In this document: positions 24,288 through 33,952 of the stretch, one piece after another
Layout of the letters: each line of letters starts with the position of its first letter
Position numbering within the stretch: position 1 is the first letter of the stretch
Source: an uncultured beta proteobacterium
GTDB taxonomy: Bacteria > Pseudomonadota > Gammaproteobacteria > Burkholderiales > Rhodocyclaceae
Reading direction: 5' to 3'
DNA length: 48,053 bases
NCBI GenBank assembly: GCA_903886975.1
Contig: CAISOB010000114.1
Coordinates: 1-48,053, forward strand
Notes under the pieces: model-generated
Told to the model about the DNA's origin: nothing
Database searches by the model: none
Seen by the model: only the letters and a program-made list of their open reading frames with translations
Made by a program: the position numbers and the translations under genes

Positions 24288-25418
24288 ATGCCGCAACCAA
24301 GGGTAACCGGTTTATCCGGCAACGAAATCTACTGCATGCAACTGAAAGGGCTCACGCCCACCGGTATTGTGGTCGGGAACAGTGTCCAATCCATGGGTTT
24401 CCTGGGCAGTGTCGGATCCGCATTCCGCGGAGCTATCGGCGGCGAAGTTCCGGCGGTCACGGAAATGATCCATGCGGGGCGAGAGGCGGCATTCGAGCGA
24501 ATGGTCGGCGAGGCGGCGCGCGAAGGCGTTCGCGGCGTCGTCGGCGTAAGCTCGGAATTGCGCGCGCTCGCGGGAAACTCCGAGTTCCTCTTCGTCGGAT
24601 CGGGGGTCGTCGGAAGCGATGCAACGAAGCTGTTCACCAGCGCCGGCGACGCGCAGGAACTTTATTGCCACATGGATGCGGGATATCAACCGATCCACTT
24701 TGTCTTTGGCAACATCGCCTACGCCATGGGGGTTGTAGGCGGCATCTCTGGTACCCTGAAAACACTGGTTCGCGGCGAAATCAAAGAGTTCAGCGACATC
24801 TTCAACGTCACCCGACATCACGCTTTGGATCGTCTCGTCGCACAAGCGAGGAAGGCCGGAGCCAATGCGGTCGTCGGCGTGAGAACGAGCGTCATGAGGT
24901 TCAGCGGCGTGCACGAGATGTACATGACCGGGACTGCGGCCATCCACCCAAACCTCCCCGCCGAATACAAAGCGTCACCGGTGACCAGCGACCTGACCGG
25001 CGAAGAGTTATGGGCGATGACCAGCTTGGGATATGCGCCCGTCAAACTTCTGATTTCCACATCGGTCTACTCGCTCGGTGCCATCGGCGGTTTGAAATCC
25101 ATGTTCAAAGGCTTCGTCAAAGGCGAGATCAGCGACCTGACTACTTTGGTCTATGACGCAAGAGAGAATGTCTTCGATCGCTTGAGAGCTGACGCTTCTG
25201 CTGTTGGCGCGGACGAGGTGGTCGGCATAAAGACCTACATTGTCGAACTTGGATCGAGCCTGATCGAGATCGTCGCTGTGGGGACCGCGGTTCGCAGGCT
25301 TTCGAATCTTGGCGTCGCGACGCCCGCCCTTCCCGCTCAAGCGATTATCCGAGACAAGGACACCTGGCTGAGCGGCGAATCGGGGTTTGACTTGCAATCG
25401 ACGCGCGCCGGCAGTTGA
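24288..25418 (+). CDS. Protein of three tandem YbjQ/UPF0145 (heavy-metal-binding-like) domains
   Basis: A 376-residue protein built of three similar segments at about residues 6-110, 117-222 and 232-337, plus a short tail. Each segment has a strand block ending in a GN-x-V/A or TSVYS stretch, a Gly-rich turn (MGFLGSVGSAFRG, MGVVGGISGTLK, LGAIGGLKSMFK), a helix (REAAFERMVGEA, RHHALDRLVAQA, RENVFDRLRADA), then GV-x-GVV/AVVGV/EVVGI and a final strand. This is the YbjQ/UPF0145 layout, normally a single domain of about 105 residues that forms pentamers. GGAG lies 8 bases before the ATG at 24288; an ATG at 24282 is too close to it. Function is unknown. Confidence 0.75.
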   Translation: MPQPRVTGLSGNEIYCMQLKGLTPTGIVVGNSVQSMGFLGSVGSAFRGAIGGEVPAVTEMIHAGREAAFERMVGEAAREGVRGVVGVSSELRALAGNSEFLFVGSGVVGSDATKLFTSAGDAQELYCHMDAGYQPIHFVFGNIAYAMGVVGGISGTLKTLVRGEIKEFSDIFNVTRHHALDRLVAQARKAGANAVVGVRTSVMRFSGVHEMYMTGTAAIHPNLPAEYKASPVTSDLTGEELWAMTSLGYAPVKLLISTSVYSLGAIGGLKSMFKGFVKGEISDLTTLVYDARENVFDRLRADASAVGADEVVGIKTYIVELGSSLIEIVAVGTAVRRLSNLGVATPALPAQAIIRDKDTWLSGESGFDLQSTRAGS

Positions 25419-25669
25419 TGACGATGCCGCACGAATTTCCCGTTCCGTTCAGCCTCGACGCTAAAGTCCGGCGATCTCTCGCTGCGAAACCCACGCGGCT
25501 CGGGAGATTGGAATCGCCGTTTTCGACTGCGTCCGGCTGCCTTTGAACTATGATTTCCGGAACCGGCCGTTTGGCAAGCGCCGCCCGTAACAGCTGATCG
25601 CCAAATCAGATATCCGATTCCCTTGCGATGCCCGCGGCTTCGAAACCGCGGCGAAAACGGGAGATGCAA
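25419..25669. other. Intergenic stretch, nothing recognised
   Basis: This 251-base gap separates the triple-YbjQ gene from the cupin gene on the same strand. I found no gene, clear terminator or repeat in it. It presumably carries the cupin promoter. Confidence 0.4.
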
Positions 25670-26125
25670 ATGGGGCAAAGACCGGTAGTCACCGTCGATG
25701 ATGTAACCCGCGTTCAATTGGAGCCGCGCCGCCCCGGCTGCGAAAAGGGCGTAATGCATGTCGAAGGGGCGGTGCAAACAGCCGTATTCCGGGTTGCTCC
25801 CGGGTCGGGTGTCCCCGTCCACCTTCACTCGCAAGTCTTCGACTTGTTCATTGGCATTAAAGGCTTGCTGGAAATTCGCTACGAAGGGCTGGAGGGTAAC
25901 GGCAAGTTCGAATTGAAGCCGGGTGGTTTCTGTGCGATGCCTCCGGGCGTAAGGCACGAGGTATTCAATCCCAGCACCAGTGACGAAGCATTCTTCCTCA
26001 GCGTTCACGCGCCTCACGATCGCTACGACTTCATCCCGGTCGATTTCGGGCAGATCGCGGCGGCTCTGCACGATCGCCAGTATGTGGCGACGCAGCACGC
26101 CGCACCGCCGGATGCCTCGCGCTAA
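25670..26125 (+). CDS. Cupin-domain protein
   Basis: A 151-residue single-cupin protein. Cupin motif 1 appears as GSGVPVHLHSQVFDLFIG (two His, about residues 46-63) and motif 2 as PGGFCAMPPGVRHEV (about 86-100), giving three His for a metal site. It is probably a small metal-binding beta-barrel; enzyme, isomerase or sensor roles cannot be separated. GGGAG six bases before the ATG at 25670 decides the start over an in-frame ATG at 25664 and an earlier one at 25628. It converges with the asparaginase-like gene. Confidence 0.75.
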   Translation: MGQRPVVTVDDVTRVQLEPRRPGCEKGVMHVEGAVQTAVFRVAPGSGVPVHLHSQVFDLFIGIKGLLEIRYEGLEGNGKFELKPGGFCAMPPGVRHEVFNPSTSDEAFFLSVHAPHDRYDFIPVDFGQIAAALHDRQYVATQHAAPPDASR

Positions 26126-26177
26126 AATGCGCTGAGGTCGATCTGCGAAAGCCCGCTTCGCCCGCGCGCTCGGCAAA

Positions 26178-26690
26178 TCACAGCACCTCGCCCTCAAACT
26201 CGCCGAGGACGCGGTTCTTGCGCACGTTGCGCCAAGTGAAGCAGCGGCCGTTCATGGCGATATAGACGCCGGGCGGCAGCAGTTGCGCCGCCATGATCGC
26301 GCTGCCGAGGTTGAACAGCGCGTCGCTGCCGGAAACCGAATAGGGCACCATGGCGCCGGTCAGGACTATGCGCTTGCCGGCGAGCGCCGCATCACCGGCG
26401 CAAAAAGCCTCGCCGAGGACAGTCGCCGTCTCGACCATGGTGTCGGTGCCGTGCGTGATGACGATCTGTCCTTCACTCGCAGCGCAGCAGGCGCGCAGGA
26501 TGCACTGGCGGTTGTCATCCTGCATGTCCAGGCTGTCGACCATCTGGTTCAGTTCCAGGGCAACGGCCAAGCGCACGCGGACTTGCTCGATGATGTCCGG
26601 CAGATGGGTGTCCTTGAAATTGAGCTGGCCGCGGATGGCGTCATAGCGCTTGTCAAACGTGCCGCCGGTAATGATGATGCGCAGGGTCAT
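26178..26690 (-). CDS. Asparaginase N-terminal-domain protein
   Basis: A 170-residue protein that corresponds only to the N-terminal domain of L-asparaginases (normally 320-350 residues in two domains). It keeps the nucleophile motif ITGGTFDK (Thr near residue 11) and the second triad segment THGTDTMVETA (Thr-Asp near residues 80-81). The Lys of the classical triad (Lys162 of E. coli AnsB) is not found at the expected place, where the sequence reads AIMAAQLLPPGVY. Similar short proteins occur in other proteobacteria, so this is probably a stable family rather than a truncation. It begins 7 bases after the asnS stop. Confidence 0.78.
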   Translation of the reverse strand: MTLRIIITGGTFDKRYDAIRGQLNFKDTHLPDIIEQVRVRLAVALELNQMVDSLDMQDDNRQCILRACCAASEGQIVITHGTDTMVETATVLGEAFCAGDAALAGKRIVLTGAMVPYSVSGSDALFNLGSAIMAAQLLPPGVYIAMNGRCFTWRNVRKNRVLGEFEGEVL

Positions 26691-26697
26691 GGCTCGC

Positions 26698-28098
<1,401 letters not shown>

Positions 28099-28209
28099 GA
28101 TGTTCTCAGGGGCGGGATTGAATGCCCGGCAGTATCCCCGACCGACCCGCCTGGGTCAATGTCAGCATGTCGACGACTGCCGGCTTCGGCTCGATACCGA
28201 CGCGCGGCT

Positions 28210-29331
28210 TCAGGCCTGAAGATCGCGCGTTGCCTGGCGTTGCCGCAGTTCCTGGCCGAAGGTGTGGCGCGCGCGCAGCCGCGTGTCGGTGACGATTTCG
28301 CCGACCGTCTCGCCGAGCACCATGGCGATGCCAAGCAGTGGCAGCACCAGCATCAGGCCGGCGACGCCGGCCACCGCGCCGCCGACGAAGATCATCACCA
28401 CGGTGAGCAGCGGGTGCAGCTTCAGGCTGCGTCCTATGGTCATCGGCATGAAGAAGAAGTCGTCGAGCAGGCGCACCCAGATGAACAGGCCGATGGCCGC
28501 GTAAGCGACCGCCGGATCGCCGGGGAAATCGGTCGCCGCGACCAGCACGACGAGCAGGCAGCCGAGAATCGATCCGACATAAGGCACCCAGGCCAGGACG
28601 GCGGTCAACAAGCCGAGCGTGAGCGGCGCCGACACGCCGATCAGCCAGAGCCCGCAGGCGAGGCACAGCGCATCGAGCACCGTCAGCTTGATCAGGCCCT
28701 GGAAGTAGAGCCGTGCCGTGCGGTCCACCTGATCGACGAGATATAGCGTGCGCTCGAAGAAGGCGTTGGGCACCGCCCGGATCAGGAACATCTTGAAGCG
28801 CCAGCCGTCGCGCAGGAAAAAGAAAGCCAGGAAAGGCGCGAGCAGCAAGGACGGAAACCAGGCCGCGGCGGTCAATGCGGCATCGGTCAGATAGGTTCCG
28901 GCCAGGTGTTCCCCGAGTGCATTGATATGCTGCGTCAGCTGATCGCTCAGATGCGCCTTGGCGGCGAAGGAGGAATTGCTCTCGGCCCAGGCCAGCGTCT
29001 CGGCGATGAAACGCAAGCCGCCCGCGATATAACGCGCCGCGACATCTTGCCAGGCGACGAGGTGCGCGCTGATCCACGGGAAGGCCAGCAGCATGCCACC
29101 GCCCCCGACGGCAAAGGCACCGCCGCTGACCAGCGCGGCGGCCGCATCGCGCGAGGTGCCGGCAAGAACCAGACGCTGCTGCACGGGATAGAGCAGGTAA
29201 TAACCGATCAGCGCGAGCAGGAAAGGCACGACCAGCCAGAGAATCTTCTGAAACAGGAAGAGCAGCAGACTGGTCGCAGCGACGATGGACAGCCAGACCA
29301 GCGGTCCCGACTGATAGCGTTCGCGCCGCAT
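28210..29331 (-). CDS. AI-2E/PerM-family membrane transporter
   Basis: A 373-residue membrane protein of the AI-2E (PerM/YdiK/TqsA) family with about eight hydrophobic segments. The two N-terminal helices (residues about 12-45) precede a soluble segment with SDQLTQHINALGEHL. The central and C-terminal part carries the family block AFFFLRDGWRFKMFLIRAVP near residue 175. FIWVRLLDDFFFMPMTIG and HPLLTVVMIFVGGAVAGVAG follow. Substrates are unknown for most members. Its ATG (29331) overlaps the stop of the cyclic-nucleotide-binding protein by one base (TGATG), so the two are translationally coupled. Confidence 0.85.
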   Translation of the reverse strand: MRRERYQSGPLVWLSIVAATSLLLFLFQKILWLVVPFLLALIGYYLLYPVQQRLVLAGTSRDAAAALVSGGAFAVGGGGMLLAFPWISAHLVAWQDVAARYIAGGLRFIAETLAWAESNSSFAAKAHLSDQLTQHINALGEHLAGTYLTDAALTAAAWFPSLLLAPFLAFFFLRDGWRFKMFLIRAVPNAFFERTLYLVDQVDRTARLYFQGLIKLTVLDALCLACGLWLIGVSAPLTLGLLTAVLAWVPYVGSILGCLLVVLVAATDFPGDPAVAYAAIGLFIWVRLLDDFFFMPMTIGRSLKLHPLLTVVMIFVGGAVAGVAGLMLVLPLLGIAMVLGETVGEIVTDTRLRARHTFGQELRQRQATRDLQA

Positions 29332-29798
29332 CACTGCGCCTGCTCGCGGCGCACGCTGGCGCGCAGCCGTGCGCCGAGATGGCGGGCCAGCTGGAAGGCG
29401 ATCTTCGAAGCGATCAGTGCGTGCGACTGCATGAGTTCAAGGAAATCGCCGCGAAAGAAAACCGCCAGTGTGCAATCCTGCGCCGCCCGCGCCTGCGCCA
29501 CGCGCGGCGCGTCATCGAGCAGCGCCAGCTCGCCGAAAAAATTGCCGCGTTCGAGCGTCGCAATCGGCGCCTGAGGCTGCCCCTGCGGGCAGATCAGCAC
29601 GCGGCCGGCGAGGATGAAATAGATCGCCTGCCCTTCGTCGCCCTCGTCGAAGACAATTTCATTTTCCAGATAATTGCGCTCGTGCATGAAGCCGTCGACG
29701 ATCTTCATCTCGCGCCGACTCAGATCGACGAAGAGCGACAACTTCTTCAGGTCGGCAAGTCGCTGGGCCGGCTGGCGCTTGGCAAATAGTTTGAGCAT
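29331..29798 (-). CDS. Cyclic nucleotide-binding domain protein without output domain
   Basis: A 155-residue cNMP-binding (Crp-like) domain protein. The phosphate-binding cassette is recognisable in RGNFFGELALLDDAPRVAQA (about residues 89-108), including the GELALLDDAPR element with its Arg. No helix-turn-helix follows; the remainder is a C-terminal amphipathic helix. It is therefore a stand-alone sensor domain. The ATG at 29798 (MLKLFAKR) is chosen because the longer frame to 29927 runs into the divergent chrA gene. It starts the operon with the AI-2E/PerM-family gene, suggesting that nucleotide binding may influence that transporter (inference). Confidence 0.8.
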   Translation of the reverse strand: MLKLFAKRQPAQRLADLKKLSLFVDLSRREMKIVDGFMHERNYLENEIVFDEGDEGQAIYFILAGRVLICPQGQPQAPIATLERGNFFGELALLDDAPRVAQARAAQDCTLAVFFRGDFLELMQSHALIASKIAFQLARHLGARLRASVRREQAQ

Positions 29799-29881
29799 CG
29801 CGTAGGATGGAACCCAATCAGTGGTTGACGTATCGGATTGTGCAAACACGCCGATTTTAAAGCAAAGGACATGACGCCACC

Positions 29882-31210
29882 ATGAGCGCCGAAAATTTGC
29901 AACCGCCAGCCGCGCCGTCCTTTGCAAGAGCCCTGGCTTACTGGCTGTGGCTCGGCTGCATCAGCTTCGGCGGCCCGGCCGGGCAGATCGCCATCATGCA
30001 CCAGGATCTGGTCGAGAGAAAACGCTGGATTTCCGAAGGCCGGTTCCTGCACGCGCTCAACTATTGCATGCTGCTGCCCGGCCCCGAAGCGCAGCAGCTC
30101 GCCACCTACCTCGGCTGGCTGCTGCATGGCGAATGGGGCGGGCTGGCCGCCGGCGGGCTCTTCGTCCTGCCTTCGCTCTTCCTGCTAATTCTCCTCTCTT
30201 GGCTGTACATGGCGTTCGGCAACACGCCGGCGGTGGCCGGCCTGCTCTACGGCATAAAGCCGGCAGTGACGGCGATCGTCGCCTTCGCGGCGTGGCGCAT
30301 CGGCAAGCGGACGCTGCACAGTGTCTGGCTCGCGGCGATCTCGGTCGCGGCGTTTTGCGCGCTGTTCTTCTTCGCCCTGCCCTTCCCGGCCATTATCGCC
30401 GCCGCCGCGCTGTGCGGCTGGCTAGTCGGCTACCTGGCGCCGCAACACTTCGCCACCGCCCCGGCGCATGCATCGAAGACGCAAGACCATGCCGCGGCGC
30501 TGATCGACGACGACACGCCGACACCGCGCCACGCCCAATTCAGCACGGGCCGCTTTGTGCGCACGCTGCTCGTCGGCCTCGCCCTGTGGGGTTCAATGCT
30601 CTTGGCATTGGGCGCGCATTTCGGCTGGGACGGTCTGCTCGTACACCTGGGCTGGTTCTTCACTACCGCCGCGCTGCTCACCTTCGGCGGTGCCTACGCC
30701 GTCCTGCCCTACGTGTTTCAGGGCGCCGTCAGCCAATACGGGTGGCTGTCGGCCGGACAAATGATCGACGGCCTGGCGCTCGGTGAAAGCACGCCGGGGC
30801 CGCTGATCATGGTCACCACCTTCGTCGGTTTCGTCGCCGGATGGAACCACCCGCCGTTCGGTGCCGGGCAAGTGCTGATCAGCGGCATCGCCGGCGCTTT
30901 GGTGGTGACCTTCTTCACCTTCCTACCGTCCTTCGTCTTCATTTTTCTCGGCGCACCGCTGATCGAGAAAACGCACGGCAATCTGCAACTCGCGGCGCCA
31001 ATGACCGGAATCACCGCCGCCGTGGTCGGCGTCATCGCCAGCCTCGCCGTCTTCTTTGCCTGGCATGTCTACTGGCCGCAGGGCTGGTCGGGGCCATTCG
31101 CCTGGCCGGCGCTGCTGATCGGCATCAGCGCGTTCGCCGCGCTGATGCGCTGGCCAACGCAGGCGATCCCCATCATCGCCACCTCCGCGCTCGCCGGGCT
31201 GGCGGTGTGA
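29882..31210 (+). CDS. chrA: Chromate transporter ChrA, long-chain (fused) type
   Basis: A 442-residue CHR-family membrane protein with two homologous halves. The first half has LGCISFGGPAGQIAIMHQDL (near residue 21) and YCMLLPGPEAQQLATYLGW (near residue 60). The second has TFGGAYAVLPYVFQGAV (near residue 263) and ALGESTPGPLIMVTTFVGF (near residue 301), the paired CHR signatures. Known members export chromate or take up sulfate. It diverges from the cNMP-binding gene with about 80 bases between the starts. No chrB regulator is adjacent. Together with the short-chain pair at 3054-4195 it makes two independent CHR systems. Confidence 0.93.
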   Translation: MSAENLQPPAAPSFARALAYWLWLGCISFGGPAGQIAIMHQDLVERKRWISEGRFLHALNYCMLLPGPEAQQLATYLGWLLHGEWGGLAAGGLFVLPSLFLLILLSWLYMAFGNTPAVAGLLYGIKPAVTAIVAFAAWRIGKRTLHSVWLAAISVAAFCALFFFALPFPAIIAAAALCGWLVGYLAPQHFATAPAHASKTQDHAAALIDDDTPTPRHAQFSTGRFVRTLLVGLALWGSMLLALGAHFGWDGLLVHLGWFFTTAALLTFGGAYAVLPYVFQGAVSQYGWLSAGQMIDGLALGESTPGPLIMVTTFVGFVAGWNHPPFGAGQVLISGIAGALVVTFFTFLPSFVFIFLGAPLIEKTHGNLQLAAPMTGITAAVVGVIASLAVFFAWHVYWPQGWSGPFAWPALLIGISAFAALMRWPTQAIPIIATSALAGLAV

Positions 31211-31396
31211 CCACAGAAATCGCCGGTGTCATCGAAGGCATCGCCCGCCCCTGCAGCGGTCCGTCATGAGTTTGCGTGCGCTGGCGCACTGAAGTGCGAG
31301 TCGGGTGCGCCAACAATGGGCGCGCGCAATGTCACGACCCTGGGACGCTTTGTCGGCGCCGCCTTCTACTCGCGCTGCGTTTATTGGAGACTCGTC

Positions 31397-31549
31397 ATGA
31401 TGAGAAGAATGTTGACTTCGCTGCTGGCCGCGTTCTTTCTGGCCGGTTTGTTCGGTACGGTTGCCGGGTGCAATACCGTTGCCGGCGCGGGCCAGGATAT
31501 CGAGCAAGGCGGCAGGGCGCTAAAGAACGAAGCGAACGAACACAAGTAG
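31397..31549 (+). CDS. Entericidin-like small lipoprotein
   Basis: A 50-residue lipoprotein of the entericidin A/B family. A signal peptide (residues 1-24) ends in the lipobox TVAGC. The mature part NTVAGAGQDIEQGGRALKNE matches the family pattern exactly, with the GAGQDIE-G core. Entericidins are small membrane-anchored peptides linked to stress and programmed lysis in enterics; their role in betaproteobacteria is not established. GGAG lies about seven bases before the ATG at 31397. It is too short for confident domain statistics, but the motif is characteristic. Confidence 0.85.
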   Translation: MMRRMLTSLLAAFFLAGLFGTVAGCNTVAGAGQDIEQGGRALKNEANEHK

Positions 31550-31969
31550 TCCGGAATCACGTCCGGCTGATAGCGAAACGATCGCTGCGCGCTGCGCGCG
31601 CGGCGGATTCGTCTGCGAGTCGGCTGGTTGAAACGAATGCATGCGCCTTGCTGACGAACCGCCTCGGGCCAACCAGCGGTTCGTGATTGCCATGCCGTTC
31701 AAGTCATGGCACGATGAACGAATGGCGTCATTCCCTGAGGCTTGTTGAGTTTTCGGCGTCTTCGGCACGGAATACTGCAGATCGTCGGAGTCCCGTCTGG
31801 CCTAGCTCTGGCGCCCGACTTCCCTGCCCGGCAATGCAGGCCGGAAGTTCGCTGATTGCCAATTTGATTTGCATGAATTGTCGAACGATGAAATCAATGC
31901 GCTCGAGTTTTTGATGTCTCAAAAGCGTTGTTGCGGCAGATTCACACATATGCACTAGGGAGGCGACAA
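31550..31969. other. Gap with a possible short coding remnant
   Basis: No complete gene is recognised in these 420 bases. A plus-strand frame open from about 31806 to a TAG at 31956-31958 encodes a stretch reading FADCQFDLHELSNDEINALE from 31848, with codon use that looks coding. It lacks a convincing start and ends 11 bases before the ModA-like gene, with the stop inside that gene's ribosome site. It could be a leader peptide or a gene fragment. The gap also carries the promoter for the ModA-like gene. Confidence 0.35.
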
Positions 31970-32770
31970 ATGTTGAAATGCCTGTTGTCGAGCCGAAGAA
32001 TGCTGCGCTCGATTCTCGCTGCCAGTCTCGGTATTTTGGTTTCGCTGGCCTTCGCCGATGAGATACATGTGGTGAGCTCCGGCGGTTTTGCTGCTGCTTA
32101 CCGCATGTTGGCCCCTGGATTCGAGCAGCAGAGCGGTCATAAGCTGATTATCGCCTGGGGGCCGTCGATGGGCGAAACGGCTCAAGCGATACCAAACCGT
32201 CTGAACCGTGGGGAGAGCGTCGACGTTGTCATCATGGTCGGCGAATCGCTGAACGGGCTGATCCAGCAAGGCAAGGTGCTTGACGCCGGCCACCAGCTCC
32301 TGGCCCGCTCGAGGATCGGCATGGCGGTCAAGGCGGGCGCGCGCAAACCCGATATCAGCACGCTCGAGGGATTGAAGCAAACCTTGCTGGCCGCTCGCTC
32401 GATTGCCTATTCGGATAGCGCCAGCGGTGTCTTTCTGGCCACCGTACTTTTTCCGCGCCTGGGCATTGCCGAACAGATCAAGGATAAGTGTCGAATGATT
32501 CCGGCCGACCCGGTGGGGCAAATCGTGGCGAGAGGGGAAGCGGAAATCGGTTTCCAGCAGGTGAGCGAGTTGCTGCCTGTCCCGGGTATCGATTTTGTCG
32601 GCCCGCTACCGGACGAAGCGCAGCAGATCACGCCATTTTCCGCGGGAATTGTTGCCGACAGCAGAGTGAAGGCCAGTGCCAAAGCCTTGATCGACTATCT
32701 CGCCGCTCCCTCTGCCGCGCCACTTATTCGGCAGACTGGATTGGATCCGGCGAGCGACAGCCTTCGCTAA
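31970..32770 (+). CDS. ModA-like periplasmic substrate-binding protein (orphan)
   Basis: A 266-residue exported protein with a signal peptide (residues 1-29, ending near SLAFADEI). The type II periplasmic binding fold begins IHVVSSGGFAAAYRMLAPGF, followed by DVVIMVGESLNGLIQQGKV and the ALIDYLAAPSAAPLIRQTG C-terminus, typical of molybdate-binding ModA-like proteins. The canonical oxyanion Ser is represented by SSGG. No modB or modC lies nearby, so the protein is either an orphan receptor or serves a transporter encoded elsewhere. AGGGAGG six bases before the ATG at 31970 is a very strong ribosome site and settles the start. The oxyanion specificity is uncertain. Confidence 0.78.
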   Translation: MLKCLLSSRRMLRSILAASLGILVSLAFADEIHVVSSGGFAAAYRMLAPGFEQQSGHKLIIAWGPSMGETAQAIPNRLNRGESVDVVIMVGESLNGLIQQGKVLDAGHQLLARSRIGMAVKAGARKPDISTLEGLKQTLLAARSIAYSDSASGVFLATVLFPRLGIAEQIKDKCRMIPADPVGQIVARGEAEIGFQQVSELLPVPGIDFVGPLPDEAQQITPFSAGIVADSRVKASAKALIDYLAAPSAAPLIRQTGLDPASDSLR

Positions 32771-32830
32771 GGCAGCCGTCCTCGCAAAGCGACAACGCGT
32801 CTGCGCACCCCGAACCCGATAGGCGCAATT

Positions 32831-33736
32831 TCAATTCGCGCTGACGGCCACGCGCGACGGACGCAGATGCGCGCGCTCAATAGTGACCGGAAGGTGATGC
32901 GCCGCCCGATGCACGCGGCGCGGGGATTCGGCCCGGGCCAGCAAAGGCTCCTCGCCGGACAGGAAGCGGCGCACGTTCAGCGCATCGAGCATCCGCAATG
33001 GCGAGGTGATCGCGTTGAGCAGCACGACGATAACCGTCTGTCCTCCTGCGCTGAGGCGCATGATCAGGCAACGTCCGGCAGGTTTCGTAAAGCCGGTCTT
33101 CGAGAGCAGGATGTCCCACCCGGTCTGGCCGACAAGATGGTTGGTATTGTGGTATTCGACATTGCGGCCCTGAACATCCACGGTCTGCCCGCTCGATGTG
33201 GTGATGCGCACGATCTCCGGGTAACTTGCCGCGGCGACCGCCATCCTCGCCAGGTCCTCGGCAGTGGATCGATTGGCCTCGGAGAGCCCGGTCGGCTCGC
33301 CGATGGTGGTATGCGTCATGCCAAGATCTCCGACCTTGGCGGCCACCGCCGCGAGGAAGGCGTCGATCCCGCCCGGATAGGCGTAGGCCAGTGAAACCGC
33401 CGCGTGGTTGTCGGAAGACATCAGCGCCAGTTCCATGACGGTCCGTCGCGGCAGCACGCCGCCATCGGTCAGGCGTGTCCTCGAGCGTCGGCTGGTCAGT
33501 ACGCTCGGATCTTCGATAGTGATCGCCTCGTCCATGTCCTGAGCGGCATCGAGCACGACCATCGCGGTCATCAGCTTGGTCAGCGAGGCGATCGGTACGG
33601 TGACATCGGCGTTCTTGGCGAGCAGCACCTTGCCGCTGCCCTCCTCGACAACCAGCGCGTAGCGCGAAGCGAAAGGAAGCGCCATTGCCGAACCGGCAAA
33701 GCCCAGCAGCAGGACGACGAAGAACGTCTTGAACAT
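32831..33736 (-). CDS. pbpG: D-alanyl-D-alanine endopeptidase (PBP7-type)
   Basis: A 301-residue periplasmic low-molecular-weight penicillin-binding protein of the PBP7/PbpG class, which cuts D-Ala-mDAP cross-links in peptidoglycan. A signal peptide (about residues 1-20, MFKTFFVVLLLGFAGSAMAL) is followed by the three catalytic motifs: SLTK (Ser nucleophile), SSDN, and KTG in LSKTGFTK. It lacks the C-terminal amphipathic helix of PBP5-type carboxypeptidases. The start at 33736 has AGGGG upstream; an in-frame start at 33796 would add 20 residues before the signal peptide. Confidence 0.9.
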   Translation of the reverse strand: MFKTFFVVLLLGFAGSAMALPFASRYALVVEEGSGKVLLAKNADVTVPIASLTKLMTAMVVLDAAQDMDEAITIEDPSVLTSRRSRTRLTDGGVLPRRTVMELALMSSDNHAAVSLAYAYPGGIDAFLAAVAAKVGDLGMTHTTIGEPTGLSEANRSTAEDLARMAVAAASYPEIVRITTSSGQTVDVQGRNVEYHNTNHLVGQTGWDILLSKTGFTKPAGRCLIMRLSAGGQTVIVVLLNAITSPLRMLDALNVRRFLSGEEPLLARAESPRRVHRAAHHLPVTIERAHLRPSRVAVSAN

Positions 33737-33952
33737 TTCTGATACCCCTGATTCCTCGCCAAAACTAAACTCCGCCGATGTGCGAGGCTTGAACATTGGC
33801 CAGCATTCTTAAACCGTTAAATTGATCAACGCGCCGACCGATGTCGCGAAGGACAATCTTCGCAGACCCGGCCACGACTGTGCATCCGTAGTTTGCGCTG
33901 GAAACAGCGGCAATTACGGAGCCGATCGTATTCGCAAAGACCGCAATTCCCC

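Noticed and set aside
28208..28221. CTTCAGGCCTGAAG palindrome as an operator
   Set aside because: It spans the stop codon of the PerM-like gene and is not repeated near a promoter; likely chance in GC-rich coding sequence.
31276..31289. GTGCGCTGGCGCAC hairpin as chrA terminator
   Set aside because: The loop would be only two bases and there is no T-run after it.
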